DNA of 64,000 nt from Morchella semilibera (lineage: Eukaryota > Ascomycota > Pezizomycetes > Pezizales > Morchellaceae), in assembly GCA_009192285.1 (NCBI GenBank), contig CM018603.1, positions 4,833,613 through 4,897,612 of the forward strand, written 5' to 3'. The notes below the pieces were generated by a model. That model was not told where the DNA came from and searched no databases. It saw only the letters and a list, made by a program, of their open reading frames with translations. Shown one piece after another: positions 33,400 through 43,462 of the stretch. The position numbers and the translations under genes were made by a program. Position 1 is the stretch's first letter; each line of letters begins with the position of its first letter.

Positions 33400-36278
33400 G
33401 ATCAGGTCCCCTCCAAGGGCCTAGCTCCTGATAGGCCGAGGTTTTGAAGAATATCGATTGTGAAATGCTTTTCTAAGATCAGGACTATGTTCCAAATCAC
33501 CTGAAGGTTGCCAGGACGGTTCTTCATATCCAACATATCTAACCAAATACTCGACCCGTCGCCCCCTCTTCCGCGAATCCAATATCTCCGCTACCTCCCA
33601 TTCAGTCTCTCCCTCAACCTCCAGGGTGGGGGTGGTTCAACCATTTGTCCGGGAACAGGATCTCCAACGGTTGGTAATAATAATGAAACATGGAATACGG
33701 GTGTATTTTCATAGAAGCGGGCAGTTCCAACTCATAGGCATAAGGACTCACAATTCGTTTGACCGAGTAGGGACCAATTTGTTTCCAATCAAGTTTTTTC
33801 GAGGGTCGTTTGGTTTCAATATTTCTAGTCGAGAGCCAAACGGAGTCTCCAACAGCATAACAAGGTGCGGGGGTACGATGTAAATTAGCCATCTCCACCT
33901 GTATCTTCTGAGCCCCAAACATCTCGCTCTTCAAAAAATCAAACACCTGGGACATCTCCCGTGCCAGCCCGTTAGCTTGGTCTTCATTTATCGTCTGCCC
34001 ATGTTGCAACGGCCCAAATGTCATTCTCGGATGTCTTCCATAATTTGCTTGGAAAGGAGACATATTAGTAGTTTGGGAAATATGATTATTCGTAGCAAAT
34101 TCAGCCAGAGGTAAAAAGTCCGCCCAGTTATCCTGTTGATATGAGACGTAACTGCGGAAGATATTGTTTCATAATCGCATTGGTCCTTTCTGTTTGCCCA
34201 TCGGTTTGCGGATGAAATGCTGTGGAATAACGAGGGGCAATTTCCAGCCGTTCGCATAGAGTCTTCCACAACTCAGCAGTAAACTGTGTCCCTCGATCGG
34301 AAACAATAGTCTCGGGTAACCCATGTAGCTTCCAAACCTGCTCCAGGTATAGACGAGACAGATCTCTGGCGTTAACATTTTCCGTCGTGGGAATCAAATG
34401 CTTCATTTTTGTCAACCGATCCACTACTACTAGTATGGCATTAAATCCCTGACTCTCCGGGGAGTCCCGTTTACAAAATCCATCGTAATATCCGTCCAGG
34501 GTCCCTTGGGTACCGATAATGGGCGTAGAACCCTTGTAGGGGTTATGGTTCGTCTTACTCCGTCGACAGGTATGACAATTCTGGACATAGCGGTCTGTAT
34601 ATTTCCGATGGCGGCCAATATATTCCGGCTGAGAAGTTCCAAAGTCTTTGACCGTCCAGGATGTCCACCGAAGGTTTACATGATACTCTCGTAAGCCAGA
34701 TAGAGTTTTGAGTTCGTCAAAGTCAGGGACATAAAGGGTATTCCCGATAAAGCAGTAACCCCTCCTCGCTTTCCTTGGCACTCGCCCAACGAAATCTCTT
34801 TCGATTGTCGAACGCCGGTCCCGAAGCATAGATAAAACTTTATTCCGGAAAGCTATCACACTGGTAAGCTTTATTAAATAAATCAAGTACAGAAGACGAT
34901 CCTTCAGCGGGTTCATTTGATAAAGAACCCGCTAACAAACTTATCTTTATATCCAAATTCTCTTTCTTCAGAACCACTCGACTTTGCTGTTCCAACCTCT
35001 CGTCCCCTTCCTTAGGTAAATCTTTAGGCCTTCTAGTCAGAATATCGACCTTCCTCCCCTGCTTCCCGGGCCTGTATTGAGTAACAAAATTGAATTGAGA
35101 CAAAAACTCCGCCCAACGAGTTTGCCGCCGATTCAGCAGTTTAGTTGACATAAAGTACTCAAGATTACGATGGTGTGTGAGCACTTTGACTTGAAATTGA
35201 GCTGTCTCCAAGTGAGGTCTCCATTCCTCAAAACAACGAATAATCGCTAGCAATTCTTTATCATAAATCTCGTAATTGCATTCCGCCGGCGAATGTGTCT
35301 TGGAGAAAAAAGCAACTGGGTGGAGTATTCCGTCATCATCCCTTTGTGACAATATTCCTGCCGACACGTAGTCTGATGCATCTGTCTCCACAATAAATTC
35401 CTTCTCCGGATCCGGGTGCATCAGTACTGGAGCGGTGGTGAAGGCAGTTTTGAGTTTCTGGAAAGCTTGCTCGACCTTCTGGGTCCACTCAAACCGCACA
35501 TGTTTTTTTGTCAGGGCAGTCAATGGCCGAGCCACACGGGAATAAGCATAAATAAAGCGTCGATAAAAGTTAGCAACCCAACAAACTCTTGAACTTCCTT
35601 CACTGTCTTCAGCGCCTCCCAGTCCACAATTGTCTGTACCTTCGCAGGATCCATCTTCATTCCTCCAGGGGTCAAAATCATGCCCAAATACTAGTATTTT
35701 GGTTTCTTGTACGCTAAATTCGCATTTCTCCGGTTTCAAATGAACCTCATTGCTTCCAGAGCTTCCAGTACCTGTCGCAAATCTTGTTGATGTTGCTCCA
35801 AGGTTTCCGAATAAATAAGAATATCATCCAGATAAGCAGTAGCGCCGCAACGGTCCAGAAAGGGTCGCAGAATATCATTAATCCAACGTTGAAAGGTAGC
35901 AGGAGCATTGGTTAGACCAAAAGGCATCACCAAATATTCCCAATGTCCATCACGTGTTCGAAAAGCCGTCTTCCACTCGTCCCCTTCTTTAATCCTAATC
36001 TGATTACAACCCCATCGTAAGTCTAACTTGGTGAAATAATTAGCTCGGGCCAAGTTGGCCATCGTTTCTGGTGTAAGAGGAAGAGGATATCGATCCTTAA
36101 CCGTAATAGCGTTTAGTTTTCGATAATCGACACACAAGCGTAAGGATCCATCCGCCTTCTTAACAAATAGCACCGGGGCACCAGCTGGAGAATTGCTAGA
36201 CCTAAGAAATCCTTTCTGCAAGTTATCGGCCAAATAATCCCTCAACGCCTTCAACTCTTCCCGTAACATGCTATACAT
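33400..36278 (-). pseudogene. Gyp-A pol: RT, RNase H, integrase, chromodomain (frameshifted)
   Basis: Pieces on the minus strand: RT 35736-36278 ([31 protein letters not shown] as the YxDD box). RNase H 34840-35739 ([33 protein letters not shown]). Integrase 34128-34916 (zinc-binding end with CHTC, DGFCKRD and SDRGTQF around catalytic Asp residues, FHPQTDGQTER before the Glu). C-terminal GPY module 33614-34063 (IGPYSVKRIVSPYAYELEL). The chromodomain is near 33440-33610, with RVEYLVRYVGYEEPSW. Frame changes near 35740, 34870 and 34130 prevent one product. Order and motifs match Gyp-B, whose pol is intact. Confidence 0.85.
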
Positions 36279-37023
36279 GGGACCAAAGGGTGGTACTGTT
36301 CCTTCCTGAAGTTTGATCTCATGGTCATAGGGACAATGTGGTGGTAGTCTAGAGCATTGGTCTCATCAAACAGCTGTCGGAACCGCTGATAATCAATTGG
36401 AATCGTTCCATCAGGATTGGCAGGTATCTCCAATATTTTATTGACAGCATAGAGGGTGTCGAATAAATTTGTACCGTGGGGTCTTGCGAAAGTTTTCTTA
36501 ACCGATCGAGGGGTGATTGCCGAAATATTTGTAACAGGTCTTTCTGGCGGGTGAGGTCGAAATTCCTCGAGCAACAATAGGTTTGCGGTTGGCTTACAGT
36601 GTTCAAGACACACCGATGATTGAAAGCGGATCTCATTCCTCCCACTATCAATCAAAACTCCATGCTTCCTCAGCCAAGGTATTCCCATCACGATCGGATA
36701 ATGTCTCAACTTTGTAACAAAGAAAGGACACTCCTCCACATGTCCATTAATTTCCAACTCCAACGTCACCTTCCTGGTCACCTTCCCAGACTCAATAGGT
36801 CTTCCATCAATCACATCAATCTCCTCTCAGTCCTCAAATTCTTCATCTTTAACTCATGGCGGCGCACAAAGTCTTGATCAATAAACGCATATCCCGACGC
36901 TCCAGTATCAATCAAGGCATAAGTGGGTACAATAGATTTTTTATTTTGTGAAATAGAACATACTACAATCAATTGATTCCCATCCATCTCCCCTTCTGAT
37001 ACTGAAAACGTTGAAATAGACAC
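36251..37023 (-). pseudogene. Gyp-A retropepsin region
   Basis: Two overlapping pieces carry YALIDTGASGYAFIDQDF (the DTGA active site) and ECPFFVTKLRHYPIVMGIPW, typical of gypsy proteases. A frame change near 36811 separates them. The downstream part leads into RT. Confidence 0.8.
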
Positions 37024-37043
37024 CTGAGAGAAAACCTTTGGAG

Positions 37044-37074
37044 GTCCCTGGGCTAAGCCGCCTAGGCCAGGGAC
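37044..37074 (-). promoter_or_regulatory. Hairpin at the Gyp-A gag-pol junction
   Basis: GTCCCTGG and CCAGGGAC form an 8-bp perfect stem with a 15-nt loop that contains the CTAGGCGGCTTAG region. The same loop core with a different stem sequence sits over the gag stop of Gyp-B (56222-56252). Confidence 0.7.
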
Positions 37075-37158
37075 GAATCTTTTAACCCCTCCTCATCCGA
37101 CCATTCCTCCTCCTTTTCCTTCTTCTCCTTCTTCGCTTCCAACAATGCTCCCCTCATC

Positions 37159-38297
37159 CTAGGTGCTGCCCTCCCGAGGGCGAAAGCTTACAATCTCTAA
37201 CCAAATGTCCAACCCCCCCACAATAATAACAACGATTTTCCACACGGCGTGCCTCCCTTTCTCTGGGATCTGGGCGACGATAACTATTAGACAAATCCAT
37301 AGGGACTGCCCCCCCAGGAGTATAAGAAGGATGGGCCGCTGGCGCAGCATTCTTCGTGGTGGTTGGGGTGGTCCCCGTACGACTGGGGATGTTGCTGGTG
37401 CAACGGGGGGACGAGAAGCAAAGGATCGCGGAGCAGGAGCATTTGGAATCTGAAAACGAAATCTTCCCATCCTGGCCTGTAGCGCCCGTTGCTAATTATC
37501 AAGACGTTGAAGGAGCAGCCCGCAGTCCTTAATCGTAGTTGGTGTTTCATTCTGAATCATCAGGGCCATGAGGTCCTGGTTAAGCCCTTCCAGTAAACAT
37601 TCAATCTTGGCCGCCTCGTTGAACTCAGAGTCGGCAGCATATCGCTGAACTCTGCAAAGTACTCAGAGAAGGTGCGTTGACGCTGCCTGATCTCCCTCAA
37701 GTTGCGAGCAGCCGTGGCCGCACGATCCGGATCCCCAAAAGCATTATCCAAAATTTCAAAAAACTCCGCCATAGAATCGAGAGCGATTCCTTCATCCGTA
37801 ATATAAACAAGAAATTGGTCCACCGCCGGTCCTTCCAATCGAGAAATGGAATATGCAAGTTGTTGGGCCGAGGTAGGAAAACGATCGAGGTTGGCCGTAA
37901 GCTTAATCTGTAGTTGTCTCTGGAAGGTCCTAAGAGTCTTACGATCGCCCCGGTATTTCTCCGGGTCGGGAAGTTTTTCTGATTTAGACGGCTTGGTTAA
38001 GTTGTCGTGGATCTCTTCTAAACCTCCTTTGACTCCTTCTTGCAACTTCTTGATCTTAGCCCGTAGTCCCTGGATTTCTTTATGGAACTCGGCCCGGCCT
38101 TGTTCTGTTTCGGAGTGATGGGTGGTAATGTCGACGGCATATTGCTGAACCCTTCCGTGCGCTCTTTGGAGGAGGGCATACGCTTGCTTTGCTTCTTCCG
38201 TTGCGGCGGGGTCCACTTCAGGGTGAGCAACAAAGAACCCTTCGAGATCCGTATGGAGCTTTTGATAATCAAATGCATTGGTAGCTGGAGAGGTCAT
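37159..38297 (-). pseudogene. Gyp-A gag (frameshifted)
   Basis: The ATG at 38297 starts MTSPATNAFDYQKLHTDLE. The capsid-type region includes AFGDPDRAATAARNLREIRQ and FSEYFAEF, shared with Gyp-B Gag. After a frameshift near 37600 the 3' part encodes a CYYCGGVGHLVRDC zinc knuckle (near 37195-37235). A coiled-coil-like segment (about residues 75-95) precedes the conserved core. Confidence 0.85.
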
Positions 38298-38358
38298 GGT
38301 GAACTATGGTGCGAGGAACTCGGACTGTGCCAGTCGAGTGAGGGTGGGCTCGTCTTAG

Positions 38359-38989
38359 TGTGACGGAGTAACCTGACGCAAAGAAGAAGATGACAATGAT
38401 GACGCAGAAGGACCCGAGGAGCACAGTCTATGCGAAGAGGGGACTGACGAAGACAGAGGCGACACCGGCCAGGCACAAGCACAGGCACAGGCGAGGGCAG
38501 GGGCAAGAGCAAGGGCACAAGAGCGCAGAGCAGGGAAGGTGAGGACCAGATGGACCTCAACGAGAACGATGATAGGTACTATGAGTTTCCTCTTGTGAGA
38601 GGACCGAGTCTTTGGTACGAGAGGTTATGGCTTAGAAGTAGGAGTAGATTCCTATGTACCGAGATAACAGAGGACGAGACAGAGAGAAAAGAAAGAAAGA
38701 ACTAAGGAAAACATCTATCCCCGCTATTTAACACACCTCCTCCACTAATCCGCTATGACTCACACTTTTGCTCATAGAACTCTATAGAAACCCGTCGCTA
38801 CCACACCTCGTAATCCTCCCCACCATCTCCGCTATTTTACTTTACCAATCCATCACGCCATCGAACCTCCTAGAACCTAATGACGACAGCCTCCAACTCG
38901 CATCCCCGCTCTCGCTTAGCATTACCACAACAATCATAACCATTCACCACCCACTGGACTGTCGGGACAGATGCCAAGACGCCGGGACA
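38359..38989 (-). repeat. 5' LTR of Gyp-A
   Basis: A 631-bp LTR with about five differences from the 3' LTR. The bases directly inside it (CTAAGACGAGCCCACCCTCA on the minus strand) are the presumed primer-binding region. I cannot assign a tRNA. Confidence 0.92.
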
Positions 38990-38998
38990 CACAGCCTC

Positions 38999-39384
38999 CC
39001 ACACCTCTAGCCAATTATCTAGAGTTCCTTAGATTGATGGACAACACCCAGTACTCTGACCTATGTTTGTATGTTTTGCTATCTTTTGAATTTAAAATAA
39101 ATTTGGAAAACCTTATCTGTATTTAATAGTATAATAGAACTAATTCACAATATTGAAGAAACAAAATGAATTCTACATTCATTTTTGACAAATAAATAAT
39201 TGAACTGATTAGGAAAATGCCCAGTTAACTACATTTCAGTTCGACCTCTGTTACTCTAGCTATTTCATCACTAGGTGTTTCCTGTATTGATAGAATATAA
39301 TAAGTATGAACGATATTCCTAATCAAAATGTATAGTGTACTATCAATTATGTAAGACCTATTCACATACCCGCCCGCCCATTGC
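38999..39384. other. Unassigned AT-rich spacer
   Basis: Right flank of Gyp-A. No ORF or repeat family is recognised. Confidence 0.5.
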
Positions 39385-39495
39385 TTATAATGCTTGCATA
39401 CAGATCAGGACAGGGCATACAAAGAAAGAACCCAATAACCCTGGTCATATACTATCCTTTATAAAGCAAATCTTCCTCATGTCCGTGTTCCTATC
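39385..39495 (-). repeat. LINE 3' UTR fragment
   Basis: TGCTTGCATACAGATC through GGCATACAAAGAAAGAACC to GTGTTCCTATC matches the 3' UTR of the LINE copies at 4160-4270 and 43280-43390. No coding part is left. Confidence 0.75.
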
Positions 39496-39799
39496 TCGGT
39501 ATATGGGAATATACTTCTATCCCTAAAGCTATAGCTCATTTGACTTCAGAATCTGCCCTCGGCAACAAAGAAACTCATGGTAACTCTCATCGTTCTCATT
39601 GATATCCATTCGGTCCTCACTTCCCCTGCTCCGTGCTTTCTGGCCTTTGCCCCTGCCTTTGCCATCACCGGTGTCTGTGCTGGTGACCGCCCAGTGACTT
39701 CTCGTCCTTGTTAGTGTTCTCGTTGTGCTTGTTGTGCGCTTCTAGTTCTGCTGAGTCATGATTGTTTTCTGTCACGTTGCGCCCAGTGACTCCGTCACA
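39496..39799 (+). repeat. 3' half of a Gyp-A-family LTR
   Basis: It begins within the LTR (CTCGGTATATGGGAATATAC) and ends CTCCGTCACA at 39799. The first half is replaced by the LINE fragment, which suggests insertion or recombination. Confidence 0.8.
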
Positions 39800-41331
39800 A
39801 TGTAAGACGAATTGGCACAGTTTCTATAATGATTATCACAAAACCGACATGATGAATTAAAGCATGGTCACTTCATCCAAATCTTTCGATTTTTGGATTG
39901 TATGATTTTTCTACAATAGTAATGTCTGTCGAGAATGACCATCTATTTAGCAGGTTTGTATACCTGTATTCTAAAGTTATCCTAAAGATATTAGTTAATC
40001 ATATATAGTGCGAAGCGATCAATTGCTGGCCATTGGAATAAAGTGGACAAAAGTACAATTGAAACTACAGAATGCTAAAATAAAAGTCATGGGCGTAAGC
40101 TGTATTAATAACTTCTGATTATGTAAATGAAATCTCTGATGATTTGATCTAAAATGAATGATATCTTTTAACAGTTATATGGAATTAAGTTACTGAAATT
40201 CATTCATTTCCTACTTGTTTGGGTTTAATTATTTTTTTGACATTTTTCTATATGTATACTAAGTTTGGCCTGGGGTATGAGTTTAAGTGTATTTTTCTAA
40301 CTATTATTTCCTATCTCAATTATTTCTTATTTCATCATTTCATTGCCTATTCATATAAAACCCACTATCACCAATAGTTGGAACGAAGCCTTTATAATTT
40401 GTTAGGATGCAGTTCTAATCTTAAATAATTTGTGAATCCTTGTATAAGCTTTTTCTGTGTTATTGTATATGTGTTGGCTTAAGCTACATTTAACGTGTTG
40501 TTTATAATTGTTATTGATATTAGTTCAGATCATGTTATGATTCCAAATTTCCTATTTTGTGCCCATTTTGACAGCTTTTTATTTTTATTTTTTCTTTCCT
40601 TCTTGCTTCCTTCCCTCTCTTCCTTTCCAGCCTTTCCTCCCTTCCCTCTTGTTTTTCCGAAACTCATCAACTATCTCTTTGATCACTATTTTAAAACCAC
40701 ATTGGGTGAAATAATCTGCTGTGATACCACCAGTACCCAAAGAGATCAATCAGAGCTGTATTGCCACCCTTTATTGATTTATTGTGATGAATACAAAGCT
40801 TTACGTGATACTTCCTCATTCAGCCGAAGAAATTCTTCAGGAGAAAATATCACGAAATAGAAAAACTCCAGAACAAAAACTCAATTACGGGACATCTCTA
40901 AACTGTTGTATAATTTCTAAACTATCCAAACTTTTACAATTGTATTATCTTGGTCTTTTTCAAGACTCAAGTAAGGAATCTGCTACCACTACAAATGAGC
41001 CTTCCATGTTACTATTAGTGTCTAGCATCCTGGTCAAATTATTGGATGGGGAAATTTAGTGCTTTTTTGGAAAAAGAATACTAAAAAAGATTTTTGGGCT
41101 AATTGCTGTCCACATTCTAGAGCTGCTTGATTCCGCCATCCTAGACTTCCAAAGCATCTACAACTTTCCGGAAACGTAAGGGACTGGTATGGGGCACCGT
41201 GGAGGGGCGAATAATCTCCTACCAGATATGTGGACTCTGGCATTTTGCATAATGGTTTGTGTAGGGTTAAGCCAAAACAAAGGAACTGGTAATTCCAGCA
41301 CACCTCACAGATTCTACTTACAAGTACTTTA
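39800..41331. other. Unassigned spacer with a pyrimidine tract
   Basis: About 1.5 kb without recognisable protein or repeat. A T/C-rich tract lies at 40570-40670. Two overlapping short open frames (40495-40860 and 40784-41059) have biased composition and no motif, so I do not call a gene. Confidence 0.45.
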
Positions 41332-42275
41332 CTGTGGACCGTATAAAAATATCAGTTTGATTTGAACAGGATTCCAGTCTGATATCAAGTTTTTATGATT
41401 TTGTGCCCGATATTTTTAGATTAGGTCTTCAATAGACTCTAATTTCACTAAAGCTGATATTTAGTGGAGGTTATGGTACATTATAATGCTGAGAAAGAAT
41501 TGATTTTATTCAATGAAAGACATAGATGTACAGGTAAACCAGTACTTGCGCTCCTGCTAGCAAAGGTATATTTTACAAATAAAACTCTAGATTATTTCTC
41601 AATTTAATATGTATATTTGTCTAACTACTTTCACTGCAGCCACTTGACTGCCTGCCTATCATGCCTGCTTGATTCACTGCTTGATACACTGCTTGATTCT
41701 GTGCTCTTAGGTACAGTAATTCCTTACTTTTAAGTACGGTACTGTGCTGTGCTGTGCTTGATTCCATACTCTCAGGTACAGTGATTTTGTACTTTCAGGT
41801 ACGGTGCAGTGCAGTGCAGTGCTGTGCTGTGCAATCTTTGATCCTATACCTTCAACTAGGGTATGGTGTGTTGGGGCGCAGTGCTCAGTGATTCCAGGCT
41901 GGTTTAGATTCACTACTGCATTCACCAATTGGCTTATATATGATTAATCAAGGTTGCGAGATAGGAAGAAGTGGTATAGAGGTGAAAATCTAGAGATAAA
42001 GGTATAGGAGGTGGAGGTGTAGAAGTGAAGGTGTAGAAGAGTTGAAGAGGAGATCAAGGTGTAGAGGGGATGAAAGTATAGAGAGCACAGCGTAGATATT
42101 TCTAAGTCCAAAATCCTATTCCTGATTCTACTGAGAGTTCTTGATAATTTGATTGTATTCGAGTATGCTATTCTCCAGAAAGAGCCTGGTCGAGCCTTAT
42201 TGGGCCCTAATCAGGTGCCAAAAATCAAGATTATAGGTTTACAAAACAGGCTGATATTTTTATACGGACTGGCGA
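41332..42275. mobile_element. TIR DNA element (TACCGCC family), copy 3
   Basis: It starts CTGTGGACCGTATAAAAATATC and ends with the complement of TCGCCAGTCCGTATAAAAAT. TA lies at 41330-41331 and 42276-42277. Length 944 bp. The interior has GTGCTGTGCTGTGC, GCCTGCTTGATTC and purine tracts like the other copies. The left flank CAAGTACTT is shared with copy 1. Confidence 0.75.
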
Positions 42276-42496
42276 TAATATATGTACACATACAGATATC
42301 ATTAGACTACATATATAAAAAAGGATCTGTTTGCTATATTAATTATTCAATCGGTGTGCAGGGTGAGGATGTGACAGGTGTTGTAATCTTTCACCAAGCT
42401 CTGCAGTAACCTCCGGAGATTGAGTTTGTCTAAAGAGCTTTGAGTAATTTAGCATCCTGAGCACCTGGAGCACTTGGCGTAAGCCCCGAAGAAAGA

Positions 42497-42925
42497 TAGA
42501 AACCATATTTTCCAGAACCCTTATCAATCCCATTCACATCCCCAGAGTATAAACTTGGAAACCATGTTCTACAGAAACGAGATCAATTTCCATATGTCTC
42601 CGGAGTACTATAAACATAGAAACCATGTTCTCCAGAGCCGACGTTCAAGTTAGTCCCTGCACGCCTCCGGAGGATAAACATAGAAACCATGTTCTCCAGA
42701 AATGACATCAATTTCCATCTGTCTCCAGAGTATACAGATCGAAACTACATCCTCCAAAGTCCACATTAGTTTTCACATGCCTCCTGAGTATAAACATGGA
42801 AACCATGTTCTCCGGAGCCTACATTAATCTCCACACAACTCGGGGGTATAAACATGGAAACCATGTTCTCCAGATCAATTCCTCTATGTCTCTGTAGTAT
42901 AAACATAGAAACCATGTTGCCAGAA
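42497..42925. repeat. Eight-unit ~60-bp tandem repeat
   Basis: The core ATAAACATGGAAACCATGTTC recurs near 42499, 42557, 42619, 42682, 42740, 42799, 42857 and 42908, with diverged spacers. The core is itself palindromic (CATGGAAACCATG). Units are too diverged and spacers too similar for CRISPR. Confidence 0.8.
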
Positions 42926-43066
42926 ATGACTGTTTGACGTCGCCTGGACAGGGGGAAGGAGTGACGTTGGAAATGTTTCATAGCAGTCAGGTAAACAGGC
43001 CAGGTAATATCTCAAATGCATCAGGACAGTAACATTACCTTTAATAGGGGGTGCCGCCTGGGATAA

Positions 43067-43165
43067 TGTCCCGGTGTCTTGGCATCGGTCCCGACATTTC
43101 AGTGGTCGTAGTGCGGTTGTGATGAATGGAGTTATGATAAGTGAGGATGGGGTGAGATCAGGTGA
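43067..43165 (+). repeat. 5' fragment of a Gyp-A-family LTR
   Basis: TGTCCCGGTGTCTTGGCATC to GGTGAGGTT follows the first 100 bp of the LTR and then stops, about 85 bp before the LINE tail. Confidence 0.75.
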
Positions 43166-43462
43166 GGTTCTCTCAAGGGGCGTCAGGAGTGTAGCTTCGT
43201 TCCACAGAGTGCATGATAGTGACAGTCATAGTACCTCCAAAAGGGGAAGGTATTATTTATTTATTTATTTATTACTCATACTACTTGCATCCAAATCCGG
43301 ATATGGCATACAAAGAAAGAACCCAATCATCACGGTCATATACTATCCTTCATAAGGTGAATCCTCCTCACAACCATGTTCCTATCAACCCTCTTTCAAG
43401 GTTATCATCCATGTTGTTCTCTCTATTCCAGCTCGTAACGATAGGTGCAAGCACCTTTGTGA

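Larger units (their letters stand above)
32770..38989 (-). mobile_element. Gyp-A: full-length Ty3/gypsy chromovirus-type element
   Basis: The 6,220-bp element lies between duplications CACAG (32765-32769 and 38990-38994). LTRs 32770-33399 and 38359-38989 differ at about five positions over 630 bp, so insertion was recent. On the minus strand the order is 5' LTR, gag, protease, RT, RNase H, integrase, chromodomain, 3' LTR. The coding part is broken by several frameshifts and is non-autonomous as it stands. A hairpin lies at the gag-pol junction (37044-37074). Confidence 0.92.

Noticed and set aside
40495-41059. Host gene in the 39.8-41.3 kb spacer
   Set aside because: Two overlapping short frames with Phe/Ser/Pro bias, no motif and no clear introns.
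42497-42925. CRISPR-like array
   Set aside because: Repeats are diverged, spacers are similar to each other, and the context is eukaryotic.
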